From: Conidiobolus coronatus NRRL 28638
Lineage: Eukaryota; Entomophthoromycota; Entomophthoromycetes; Entomophthorales; Conidiobolaceae
NCBI GenBank assembly: GCA_001566745.1
Contig: KQ964478.1
Location: 3,628 to 25,306, forward strand
Direction of reading: 5' to 3'
DNA: 21,679 nucleotides
Shown in pieces: positions 1 through 8,653 of the stretch (position 1 is its first letter; every line of letters begins with the position of its first letter). Made by a program: the position numbers and the translations under genes. The notes beneath the pieces were generated by a model. That model worked only from the letters and a program-made list of their open reading frames with translations. It was not told the DNA's origin and did no database searches.

Positions 1-234
1 GTTGCAGGTGCTATTGTGAATAATATGCTAGCCGACTTTCCTTATTTAACAGGTGGTGGTCATGGTGAAGCCCATATTACTCAACCAATACCACTAGATG
101 GTCAACTCGCTTACTATGCAGCTCTAAGAGGAATATTTTACTTTTTACTTGGATGTAGTTCATTTGCTTGCATTGCTAGTGCATTTTTAAAATATAGACC
201 TTTATCAGGGATCTCCACTGCCCCAGGTCACTGA
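1..234 (+). CDS. DHA2-type MFS transporter, C-terminal fragment cut by the window edge
   Basis: The frame is open from base 1 and ends at TGA 232-234, giving the last 77 residues of a transporter whose start lies outside the window. The text begins VAGAIVNNMLADFPYL and ends in STAPGH, and matches the C-terminus of the complete genes at 686-2278 and 6439-8016 almost residue for residue. It covers the end of the penultimate membrane segment, the hydrophilic loop with HITQPIPLDGQLAYY, the last helix (LRGIFYFLLG and onward) and the short cytosolic tail LKYRPLSG. In this family the last helices complete the 14-segment bundle that exports drugs or basic amino acids in exchange for protons, in the plasma or vacuolar membrane. 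It runs tail to tail with the next gene, 451 bp away. Only the truncation by the window edge is seen; whether the full gene is intact is unknown. Confidence 0.9.
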   Translation, partial: VAGAIVNNMLADFPYLTGGGHGEAHITQPIPLDGQLAYYAALRGIFYFLLGCSSFACIASAFLKYRPLSGISTAPGH

Positions 235-685
235 TAGTTGTAAAAATAATATTAATTAATATAAAATGTAAGTGTATATTTAATTATATGCATATAATCG
301 CAAAATATGCATAATAATATCACTAAAGTTTTCATTAAAATAATATATTCATTTAAATGTGAAAAATATTTTTAATTAAGTAAAAAATAACTACATTTAC
401 AAAATTACCGCTAACGTAGTTAAATAAATTAGCTATCAAACTAAGGATTCTAGTTGAGTTATAATATTTTTATTTTTATTTTTGAATTAAAAAATATTAA
501 TGTTTAGCTTTATTTCACTAATATCGAAAAAGGCTAAAGAGTTGCAAAAAGAATAAAGTCAAATACTATGGCAATTTACAAGATTATATATACTTATATA
601 TTATATTTATAATATCGGTAATTTTAATATAAAATTATTTTTATTTTTATGTATGTAAAATATTATTAACTAAATTTTTTAGATT
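235..685. other. AT-rich spacer between two converging transporter genes
   Basis: This 451-bp stretch must hold the 3' untranslated regions of both flanking genes, since they converge on it. I see no reading frame of note, no RNA gene and no clear repeat, only A/T-rich sequence with poly-A and poly-T runs. Confidence 0.7.
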
Positions 686-2278
686 TTAATGACCTGGAGT
701 AGATGGAGCACCTGATAATGACCTATGCTTCAGGAGGGTACTTATTATAAAGCCGAAAGCACTAATTCCAAGTAGGAAGTAGAAGATTCCTCTCAAAGCT
801 CCATAATAAGCGAGCTGACCTTCTATGGGGATGGGCTGAGTAATTTCGGCTCCTTCATGGCCTCCAGTACCAATTAAATAAGGGAAATCTGCAAGGAGAT
901 TGTTTACTATAGCACCTGCAATAGCTAATCCAACGGTTGCGCCCATGTTGAAGGTAAAGTTGAAGAAACTAGCTAAAATTGCAATATATTCAGGCTGAGA
1001 GGAAGCTTGAGCGCCGATAAGGACCATTTGAATACCAAAACCAATGCCAAAGGCCAATACTATAGGGAAGAAAATCATGCACCAATGAGGGAGAGTATTC
1101 GAGGTCAAGCATAGTAAACCGGAACCAAGCACCATGAGGACTGTTCCAATCCAGATAGGGATTCTGAAAGACTGAAGCTTAGTTCCAATGAACCCAGAGA
1201 ACATAGCAACTATAGATACGCTAACCAAAAATGGGGCTAGTTGGTAGCCTGATTCGCTAGCAGTATAGCCTCGAAGGACTTGATAGTATACAGGGAGATA
1301 GTAAACTACAGTGAAGTGGTTTAAGCCTAAGACAAGACCCAAGCAACAGCAAATGACTACATTTGAGTTAAACATTTTAGGGGGCAAGATTGGTTCAACA
1401 GCAACCCTAGCTTCAATATATCCAAAAGCGATTAATGCTACAAATGTTAAAATAAGAGGAATGAGAACTTGATAAGATGACCAGGCATAGTCTTTTCCAC
1501 CCCATGTTGTGCTTAATACAAAGAGAACAATTGATACGCTGAGTGTTAGAACTCCAAGTACATCGATTCTCTTCAATTTGCTCATTAATGAACCCTTGAC
1601 CCAAGGAAGTGGCATGATGAAAATCACAATTAAAGCCAAAATACCAGCAACAGGTAAGTTGATATAGAAAATAAATCTCCAACTAATATGATCGACGATT
1701 ACACCACCTAAAATAGGTCCAAGCATATTACTGATAGCAAAAGTTAAACTAATTAATCCAAGGTAAGTAGCACGATCTTCCAATTTAACAACGTCAGAAA
1801 TAATGATAAACGATACACTAATCATACCACCACCACCAATACCAGCAATTGCACGGAATACGATCAACATTACAATATTAACGGCTAAGCCACACCCTAA
1901 ACTTCCTACAGAGAAACAGAAGAGAGAAAAGAGCATGCAAACTTTTCTTCCAAAGATATCAGAGAATTTACCGTATAAAGGTGTAAAAACTACGATTGTC
2001 ATAAGGTAAGAAGTAGCGATCCATGTGAGAGAGCCCTGAGCATTTAAATCAGTTGTTATGATCTCATTAGCAGTTGATAAAATTGTTTCATCAACACCTG
2101 CAACAAATACACCTAATACAATACCCAACATAATTGTGAATAATTGCCTTTTAGAAAGTTCTGGGGTTTCTTCATTTTCTAAAGCTTCTAAATCCTTAGT
2201 CTTTTCAGATAGTATTGTTGGCACCTTTTTAACCTGATCATCGTTATGAGGTAATTTTTCTAATTCTTTTTCACTCAT
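686..2278 (-). CDS. DHA2-family MFS multidrug/basic amino acid:H+ antiporter (Fnx1/Vba-like), 530 aa
   Basis: This is a complete, intronless major facilitator of 530 residues, the usual length for 14-helix DHA2 proteins. The start is ATG at 2276-2278 and the stop is TAA. A charged cytosolic N-tail (about residues 1-45) precedes helix 1, which carries GVDETILSTANE (61-72), the DHA2 helix-1 acidic motif. Motif A, GKFSDIFGRK, lies at 103-112 between helices 2 and 3. Motif B, RAIAGIGGGG, lies at 142-151 in helix 4. The antiporter motif C, GPILGG, lies at 187-192 in helix 5. Known relatives are fungal Fnx1, Vba, Azr1 and Sge1 proteins, which move drugs or basic amino acids across plasma or vacuolar membranes; the substrate here cannot be read from sequence. 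A TATAAATA box lies 143 bp upstream. It is a close paralogue of the gene at 6439-8016, with patchily very high DNA identity. Confidence 0.95.
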   Translation of the reverse strand: MSEKELEKLPHNDDQVKKVPTILSEKTKDLEALENEETPELSKRQLFTIMLGIVLGVFVAGVDETILSTANEIITTDLNAQGSLTWIATSYLMTIVVFTPLYGKFSDIFGRKVCMLFSLFCFSVGSLGCGLAVNIVMLIVFRAIAGIGGGGMISVSFIIISDVVKLEDRATYLGLISLTFAISNMLGPILGGVIVDHISWRFIFYINLPVAGILALIVIFIMPLPWVKGSLMSKLKRIDVLGVLTLSVSIVLFVLSTTWGGKDYAWSSYQVLIPLILTFVALIAFGYIEARVAVEPILPPKMFNSNVVICCCLGLVLGLNHFTVVYYLPVYYQVLRGYTASESGYQLAPFLVSVSIVAMFSGFIGTKLQSFRIPIWIGTVLMVLGSGLLCLTSNTLPHWCMIFFPIVLAFGIGFGIQMVLIGAQASSQPEYIAILASFFNFTFNMGATVGLAIAGAIVNNLLADFPYLIGTGGHEGAEITQPIPIEGQLAYYGALRGIFYFLLGISAFGFIISTLLKHRSLSGAPSTPGH

Positions 2279-2420
2279 TTAGCTTATTATTTATATCAAC
2301 ACAGTAAGAGTGAATTTTTACTCGAAAAACAAAATCGAATATTATTAATAATATAAGAAAATAATGTAAAAGGTAGTTAATGAATATATAATAAGAGAAA
2401 ATCGTTTCGTGAATACCATC

Positions 2421-2428
2421 TATTTATA
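2421..2428 (-). promoter_or_regulatory. TATA box of the 686-2278 transporter
   Basis: The minus strand reads GGGTATAAATA here, a perfect fit to the fungal TATAWAWR consensus, ending 143 bp upstream of the ATG. The other two complete transporter genes also have TATAAATA within 200 bp of the start, which supports function. Confidence 0.6.
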
Positions 2429-2571
2429 CCCATTCAATCCTCGATTATTTTCCCATCAATATGAAAAAAATATTAAATCTAACCGTGTCTAGTGGATAAA
2501 TTACACAATATTAACTTTTATCGTTTGTTGAGTCCAATTTATCCAATCAGTATTATTTATTTTAGAAAATA

Positions 2572-2706
2572 GAGTTAAATTGAGTCATGCTAATTCAAAT
2601 TACTGATTTAGGTATTAGTTATAAAAATCTTTTAAACCGAGATTAGCTCACAACTCTATGCGAAGTTGGCCAGTTGTAGAGTGGATCCTTCGCCGAGTTA
2701 AATTGA
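2572..2706. repeat. GC-richer island bounded by 12-bp direct repeats
   Basis: GAGTTAAATTGA occurs at 2572-2583 and again at 2695-2706, flanking about 111 bp. The right half (2640-2694) is strikingly GC-rich for this region and holds inverted pairs: ACTCTA 2653-2658 with TAGAGT 2677-2682, and GCGAAG 2660-2665 with CTTCGC 2688-2693. The two pairings interleave. The direct repeats could be target-site duplications around a small insertion. A piece near 2643 (TTAGCTCA) recalls a tRNA A box, but no tRNA cloverleaf or B box can be built. Confidence 0.35.
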
Positions 2707-3225
2707 ATGCGTCATATTGGAGAATTTACAAGACTTTCTTTCTATACATTACTAATCAAATAACTTTTTAGCATAATCAAAGCAAGTGTAAGCTAAAGCA
2801 TTAAGTTATATTTGGAAATTTATTAATATTTTGCAAATTAATCTTAATATAGCTAAGTGGGTATACCTAGTTTAAAAATAAGCTGATCTTTTTTCAAACA
2901 ATTTGTAATCTAAAGAAGCTTTTAAATATAGAGTTTGAGACAGTATTGAAAATGTATTTATTTGAAATAGTCATAGTTTATTATTAGTTGAAATTCAATC
3001 GACTAAAAATATCGGATAGTTAAATAATATTTCAATACATCGCGCTATTCAAGACCTTTTCAATTAATCTATTTTTTAACAAATACCCGAGTATATATCA
3101 ATAATGGATTTAAATACCTAACTGGGTAATTTTTAGTTTAATTCTCTTTAATAACTAATTAGGCAATAATTTTAGTGATTTTTATTATAAATCAAAACTA
3201 AATATATTTATAAATTACTAAATTC

Positions 3226-3351
3226 CTAACTATTATTAATGCCATATTTTCCAGAGAATCTGATACACCGATATTGCAAATTATCTGTGCCTTTCTCAAA
3301 TATTTGATAAATAAATGGGTTACTCCTATTCCGAAAATGTTGAGAATTATA
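3226..3351 (-). pseudogene. Possible degraded relative of the Cys/His array genes
   Basis: A 41-codon open stretch ending in TAG contains KGTDNLQYRC (C codon at 3265-3267). The spacing K-G-x5-Y-[R]-C is the same as in the array copy at 9341-10006, which has a stop where this one has R. The first cysteine position is Q here. A possible remnant of the third-cysteine/histidine end (YGINN) comes three residues too early. There is no start codon of note. This may be a chance resemblance. Confidence 0.2.
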
Positions 3352-3718
3352 TTAGATCATCAATATTTTAATCTGATTTGATGCATTTATGCAAAAAATA
3401 TATATAACTTCTAGAAATAGCACATTTCTTGGGTTGTATCAGATTGTATAATCAAATATAAATTTATAGACATTAATTATAGAAAAAACTATTGCAGATT
3501 GCTAGTATATAATTTATGCTATGTAAGACTAGTTCTTTTGGTATTCTATTTTGAAGAGCAGCGATAACATTATTATAAGCTAGTTCAATTCAGATGTATA
3601 GATTGAAGAGCACTTTAGCCATGAGATCAATATTTATTATTGAGTAATATTATAATATATTACAACGTATTAAAATTATTAGAGTGATTATATAGATATA
3701 AAAAATTTATAATGTATT

Positions 3719-4141
3719 TTATGAATCTAAATAGTAGATATCTTTCTTTAAGATATATATTAAGTTATATTGTCTTTTATAATAAATGATCGAGTATTGA
3801 GTTAAATTATGAGCTCTAATAATTAAATCATGAAAAATGATCAACAAGCTATTTATAATGGTTCTATAATGCCCTACGTCAACTGCTGGTTTACTGAATT
3901 CAGGAAAGATGAAACCTGCCAAAGTAGTAGTATTGGAGATCAAGGATATTTTCTCTCCAGCTTGGATCATTTAAATGTATCATCTTAAACTGGCTCTAAT
4001 AGTATTATCAAATATTAATATATGATAGCCTTGCAATGTAGGACACGCTAAGCAAAATAAACCAGATCTTACAGCCATAATCTGCACTTGCTCAAATTTA
4101 AAGTGCTTTAAACTTGCCGATGAAAATATATTAGAAGATTT
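3719..4141 (-). pseudogene. Decayed coding sequence of unknown family
   Basis: One frame is open from 4141 down to 3983, then has TGA (3980-3982) and TAA (3971-3973), then ATG at 3968-3970 and a further 83 residues to the end. The upstream part includes SLKHFKFEQVQIMAVRSG and a CLAC pair. The downstream part includes SLISNTTTLAGFIFPEFSK. Both lie in islands of higher GC and continue in the same frame, which is why I read them as one broken gene rather than an 83-residue protein. I do not recognise the family. Other frames over 3830-3988 are also open on the plus strand (53 codons from ATG 3830), so the coding strand is not certain. Confidence 0.25.
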
Positions 4142-4285
4142 TTAGCGTGTTTAATTAAAATTAGAATGATAACTGATATCCATATTTATTTTTCTTTATT
4201 CTCTGAGAATATGCTATTATGTAAAAAGAAAGTAAAATACGCTGTAATTATTAATCAATATACTGATAAATAATGACATTTATTA

Positions 4286-4465
4286 TTATATTGTATATAA
4301 ATGATGCTTAGTTAACTGATACCCTCTAGTTTTTGCTACAGCGCCTTTGATAATCTCTTCATCCGAGTCAAAATAGTATCTTTATTGGTTAAGTATTAAG
4401 TTAGTTTCTTCCGTTATTTTTTGTCTCTGAAATGCCTTGCTCATAGCGATATTTAATTCTTCCAT
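4286..4465 (-). pseudogene. Small gene relic with one in-frame TAA, unknown function
   Basis: From ATG 4463-4465 the frame reads 27 codons (MEELNIAMSKAFQRQKITEE and on), meets TAA at 4382-4384, and then continues for 31 codons (RYYFDSDEEIIKGAVAKT and on) to three consecutive TAA stops at 4280-4288. Amino acid use is typical of protein, unlike the A/T-only surroundings, and the GC content is higher. A single CAA-to-TAA or similar change would explain the break. The product would have been a charged protein of about 59 residues. No motif or family is recognised. Confidence 0.35.
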
Positions 4466-5451
4466 AATTTTTTGCAATACTCAAATATTCTTTGTTATAA
4501 ATATTTTATTCAAATATATTTATATTAATAAATGATGAGTATCTAAATTGCTAACTCTTTTAATATTATCTACTGTAAACTTTAATCAATAGTATATATA
4601 GTTGTATACAACATTTATACTATATGAATAGAGATATTTATTTCTATTAAAGTAGCAAACTTTGCTGTAAGCTATCAAAACGTTTATTCAACCTGAATTT
4701 TTATATCATTCTATTTCTTAATTACAATAGCTCACACTAGTTCGAATATTTGAGTATTGTTATTTTAGCATATGTTATTTTTATATTCCAAATGTTGAAA
4801 ATTTGGTGGTTACTATTATTGCTTTTCTTTTTCTATACTATTATTTATTTAAATGTTTTGTGTTTTGTATTTCAAGTACATAATATAAAACAGATATAAT
4901 TATTTAGAAATATTCCAAATTATGAGTATTATATCTATATTTGTTCCATTAAAGCTAAATAATCACGATTTAAGTAGATTGAAATACTTAAAAATCAAAA
5001 TATCTATTTTTCTTAATGATCTTATGCAGTAAAATGGCTATCTTAATGGTTTAATTTCTAAGATATTATGTTTTTTAGAATATTACTCATTATTTATGAA
5101 ACAAAATAGCTTATGTATCAAGTTCTTGAGCTATCTCACATTATATTTTAAAAGCTAGATAACTTAATAAACATTTGAAAGAAGGTATTGGCTTGAATTT
5201 TGAACTTTATTATATATGCACTTCAAACTTAAAATAAATATTAACTCTTATGTTAGCATATGAATAAGTTTAAAATACTTCATTTCTTCTAATTTTAATT
5301 ATTTAAATATTTTTGTATCAAAAATAATAATCTTGATTGGATTTTGATAGAATAAAATAATCAAAGTCGATATTAGTGAATACATTTAAATACTTGAAGA
5401 TTTATTAATACAAAAAGTGAAAATATTTGACAAAATTAAGTCCGAAAAAGC

Positions 5452-5583
5452 TCAAGATTTAAAATTTGATCTCAGGCCACAGATAGTTAATCCAAGCTTC
5501 GGTTAAATAAATTACCTATAATCTGAGATTAATGCAAGTTGAAACATATCAACCCCTTTATTAACCAGAATTATTTTGCCAAT
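5452..5583 (-). pseudogene. Short coding-like relic, unknown
   Basis: The minus strand reads IGKIILVNKGVDMFQLALIS followed by a few codons to TAA (5512-5514), then a second TAA three codons later, then PKLGLTICGLRSNFKS to TGA. The composition is protein-like within an AT desert. There is no start and no known motif. It could be a chance open stretch. Confidence 0.15.
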
Positions 5584-5688
5584 TTAAATATCTACCAGTT
5601 TATTTCTGTGATCGGATAAATCAAAACTAAACTTATTATGTTGAAAAATGAAATTTGGGTAACTTGCAAAAAATTACCTTTTATAATT

Positions 5689-5705
5689 ACAAATTGGAAC
5701 ATTTT
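5689..5705. repeat. 17-bp repeat shared with 8637-8653, copy 1
   Basis: ACAAATTGGAACATTTT is identical at both places, and similarity continues for about 15 bp downstream (AATTTTGCCCAT here, AATTTTACGCAT there). A mixed-composition exact 17-mer is unlikely by chance in a 21.7-kb window. Confidence 0.5.
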
Positions 5706-6438
5706 TAAATTTTGCCCATCACATGTCCACTATTGATTTAATTTTTGAGATTAAAAATAGTTTAGCGTAATTAAACTTTTTACAGTTCAGTACTGTAAAT
5801 ATTTGTGCTTTAGATTTCATAAAAGTAAGTTCTTGCTATTACTGTTAATAATTAGCTAAATAGTTACACTATTAAATAGGCATTGGAATAATATAATCAA
5901 TTGTTAAAATTGGCTATATTACTTGAAAAAGATGATATCACAGCAGCGATCAATTTTCATAACATGAACAAAACATGGCATTAATTGACCGAGCACACAA
6001 TTCTACATAGAAAACTAAAATAGCTAATATCGTTTTTTATTTTCTTTTTAAACTATGTTCTTATTACTTGGATTCAATAACTTGGACGCTGTGACCCGGA
6101 TATTATCGTAGAGCTTTAGATCATTCTAAACAATATATTAGAAAAAATAACTAGAATTGGTGGTGAATAAATACTAATATTACACTAAAAACTTTTTATC
6201 AAGTATCTATTTTGTAAAATTTATTTTTGCAAAGATAAATATTATATATTCTTATAGTGCATATATTTTATACTCACTAACAAGTATTGAGAGTAGTTAT
6301 AAATAATTCTTTTTACTATATGCCCAACAAAGCTTTAAAGTTTTAACATGTAGTTAAGATCGTTATTAAAAAATTCAAATTCTAATTAAAAGTATTCATA
6401 TTTTTATCAATTTATTTTCATATACAAAGTTTTAAACA

Positions 6439-8016
6439 TCAATGGCTTGGTGATGTGCTTACACCTGCTAAGGATCTATACTTTAAAAACAAGCTAGAAA
6501 TACTAGCAAATACACTCATACCCATTAAAAAGTAAAATATCCCTCTCAATGCTGTATAATATGCTAGTTGACCTTCTATTGAAATTGGTTGAGTGATGTG
6601 AACTTCACCGTGACCTCCACTACCTATTAATTCCGGAAAATCGGATAAAACGTTGTTTACAATAGCACCTGCGATGGACAGACCAACAGTTGCACCCATT
6701 GTAAAGGTAAAGTTGAAAAAGCTGGCTATAATTGCATTAAATTCAGGATCTGAAGATGCTTGCGCTCCTACAACTGCCATTTGTATACATAGACCAATTC
6801 CCAAAGAAAGAATGATAGGAAATAGAATCATGCACCAATCGGGTAATGTTGGAGATATTAAACAGAGGAGCCCAGAGCCAACAGCCATCACTACTGTTCC
6901 CATTCTGAGAGGGATTGTAAATGTTTTCAATTTTCCAAAAATAAACCCTGTAGCTATCGCGGAAAGAGAAGAAACCACTAAAAACGGTGCTAACTGATAG
7001 CCTGACTCGCTCGCAGAGCGTCCTTTAAGAATTTGATAATAAACAGGGAGATAATAAACTACTGTAAAATCATTCAAACCGTATACTATAGCTACAATGC
7101 AACATATAACTACATTGTGAGTAAACATTTTTGGTGGTAAGATAGGCTCGGTAGCAACTTTAAGTTCAATGTAAACGAATGCAGCAAGTGAGAGGATAGA
7201 GCAGCACAATGCTACTATGACTTGATATGAAGACCATGGGTAATCTTTTCCTCCCCAAGTGGTACCTAAGACTAATAATACGATTGCTAAACTTAGAGCA
7301 ATAACCCCCAAGTAATCGATTCTCTTCAATTTACTCATTAATGACCCTTCTACCCAAGGAAGCGGCATTATAAAAATCATTATAACGGCTAAGATAAAAG
7401 TTACAGGCAAGTTGATATAAAAAATAAATCTCCAGCTAATATGATCAACGATTACACCACCTAATATAGGACCAAGCATACCACTTACAGCGAATGTGAT
7501 ACTTATTATACCGAGATAAAGCGCACGATTTTCCAGGGTAGTAACATCTGAAATCATTACGAATGAAACACTAATAATACCACCACCTCCAATACCAGCA
7601 ATTGCACGGAATACGATCAACATTACAATATTAGTGGCTAAACCACATCCTAAACTTCCTACAGAAAAACAAAAGAGGGAGAAAAGCATGCAAACTTTAC
7701 GACCGAATATATCAGAGAATTTTCCATATAGAGGGGTAAACACGACGATTGTCATTAAGTAGGATGTGGCGATCCAAGTGAGACTACCTGTGGCATTTAA
7801 GTCTTCGGTGATTACTTCATTAGCTGTGGATAAAATTGTTTCATCCATGCCAGCTACGAATACACCTAATACTATGCCTAGTAGGACTATGAATAGTTGT
7901 TTATTGGTTAGTTTTAGAGCTGCTGAAGTCTCTTGATTACTAGCTGACTCCAAATCACCACTTTTGTTGGTATTCAAATCATTTAGAAATTCTTCGATAT
8001 GTAGTTTTTCGCTCAT
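6439..8016 (-). CDS. DHA2-family MFS multidrug/basic amino acid:H+ antiporter (Fnx1/Vba-like), 525 aa
   Basis: This is a complete, intronless 14-helix transporter running from ATG 8014-8016 to TGA 6439-6441. A hydrophilic N-tail of about 40 residues leads into helix 1 with GMDETILSTANE (56-67). Motif A, GKFSDIFGRK, lies at 98-107, RAIAGIGGGG at 137-146 and the antiporter motif GPILGG at 182-187. The C-terminus LKYRSLAGVSTSPSH matches the left-edge fragment and the 530-residue gene. The likely role is proton-coupled export of drugs or transport of basic amino acids in the plasma or vacuolar membrane; substrate unknown. The stop is TGA at the point where the 530-residue paralogue has TAA, so UGA terminates in this organism. 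A TATAAATA box lies 97 bp upstream, with a 9-bp G-rich tandem repeat behind it. A 45-bp block (7589-7633) is identical to 1836-1880 in the paralogue. Confidence 0.95.
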   Translation of the reverse strand: MSEKLHIEEFLNDLNTNKSGDLESASNQETSAALKLTNKQLFIVLLGIVLGVFVAGMDETILSTANEVITEDLNATGSLTWIATSYLMTIVVFTPLYGKFSDIFGRKVCMLFSLFCFSVGSLGCGLATNIVMLIVFRAIAGIGGGGIISVSFVMISDVTTLENRALYLGIISITFAVSGMLGPILGGVIVDHISWRFIFYINLPVTFILAVIMIFIMPLPWVEGSLMSKLKRIDYLGVIALSLAIVLLVLGTTWGGKDYPWSSYQVIVALCCSILSLAAFVYIELKVATEPILPPKMFTHNVVICCIVAIVYGLNDFTVVYYLPVYYQILKGRSASESGYQLAPFLVVSSLSAIATGFIFGKLKTFTIPLRMGTVVMAVGSGLLCLISPTLPDWCMILFPIILSLGIGLCIQMAVVGAQASSDPEFNAIIASFFNFTFTMGATVGLSIAGAIVNNVLSDFPELIGSGGHGEVHITQPISIEGQLAYYTALRGIFYFLMGMSVFASISSLFLKYRSLAGVSTSPSH

Positions 8017-8112
8017 TTTAGATACAGTAATTAATTAATTATAGGTAAAAAACCATATTAAAAAATGTTCAGTTAATATTTTTAATATTTTTTAAAGTAC
8101 TTAAACAAAGTC

Positions 8113-8120
8113 TATTTATA
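8113..8120 (-). promoter_or_regulatory. TATA box of the 6439-8016 transporter
   Basis: TATAAATA on the minus strand ends 97 bp upstream of the ATG. A CCAAT pentamer (8147-8151, plus strand, so ATTGG relative to the gene) lies about 27 bp further upstream and could bind a Hap/NF-Y complex; that second point is inference only. Confidence 0.55.
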
Positions 8121-8171
8121 TTAAACTTTTTATTTTTATTAAATCACCAATAAGGAATCTTTTGTGCATGT

Positions 8172-8205
8172 TTGGGAAAATTGGGAAAATTGGGCAAATT
8201 TGGGG
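8172..8205. repeat. 9-bp G-rich tandem repeat in the transporter promoter
   Basis: TTGGGAAAA occurs twice in direct succession, followed by TTGGGCAAA and a partial TTTGGGG, then GTGGAG. G triplets every nine bases stand out in this AT-rich setting. The array lies 156-189 bp upstream of the ATG and about 50 bp behind the TATA box, a plausible place for a repeated transcription-factor site. Confidence 0.55.
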
Positions 8206-8636
8206 TGGAGTAGAGTAATTTAGGGATGATTATAATTTCAAATAACCTTTATTCAAGAAAAATATCTATAGTTTAGCAGTATAAGTCACATTCTTATTAT
8301 AAGTTTCGAAGGAAATTATTAGATTACAATGCTGTTCAAACTATGTATTCATTTTGTATTATCTAAATTTAATAAATACTACAAAATATAGTACTCAATA
8401 TTAAACAGTGTTGCTAGATCAATCTAGTATGTATAATAGTACTATAAACCTCGCTAAATATCTAAACCAATTAGAGAGCTCTTACAAATATTTAGTCATA
8501 GAAATTACAGAAAATATAAACCCTAAGTCCATCCACAAACTCATATTTTTATTCAATTAAGACCATTAATTACCAAATTAAAGTTTTTCACAAATTTTAG
8601 ATTCAGGCAAGTTAATCAAAATTGCTTGATTTGAAT

Positions 8637-8653
8637 ACAAATTGGAACATTTT
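8637..8653. repeat. 17-bp repeat shared with 5689-5705, copy 2
   Basis: It is identical over ACAAATTGGAACATTTT. The preceding GGCAAGTTAAT (near 8606) also recurs near 14800, so this may be part of a larger, diverged dispersed sequence. Confidence 0.45.

Larger units (their letters stand above)
2279..6438. other. 4.2-kb AT-rich spacer with scattered coding-like relics
   Basis: There is no intact gene between the two minus-strand transporters apart from the upstream region of the first. The stretch is mostly A/T, broken by short islands of higher GC at about 2640-2700, 3240-3300, 3860-3970, 4030-4120, 4330-4465, 5455-5580 and 6060-6125. Several islands read as plausible protein on the minus strand with one or two stops, and are listed separately. 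The last one (6051-6125, minus) has only 25 open codons and I do not call it. The rest shows nothing I can name. Confidence 0.6.

Noticed and set aside
1413-1682. 89-codon open stretch on the minus strand inside the 686-2278 transporter
   Set aside because: It is an out-of-frame shadow of a clear transporter gene with intact motifs; same-strand overlap of this length has no support.
1803-2009. 68-codon open stretch on the plus strand opposite the transporter
   Set aside because: It is the antisense of the motif A to motif B region. The same shadow appears opposite the other paralogues (16313-16507), as expected from shared codon text.
2641-2700. tRNA gene in the GC island
   Set aside because: Only an A-box-like piece is present. 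There is no B box, no acceptor pairing and no anticodon arm.
4286-4490. Finger relic (YC at 4474-4479 in another frame) linked to a GAGCTC at 3811-3816
   Set aside because: The distance (665 bp to the third cysteine) is outside the 562-620 range of the clear copies, and no other part of the motif is present.
6653-6997. 114-codon open stretch on the plus strand opposite the 525-residue transporter
   Set aside because: Antisense shadow of a conserved gene, with no start context or known motif.
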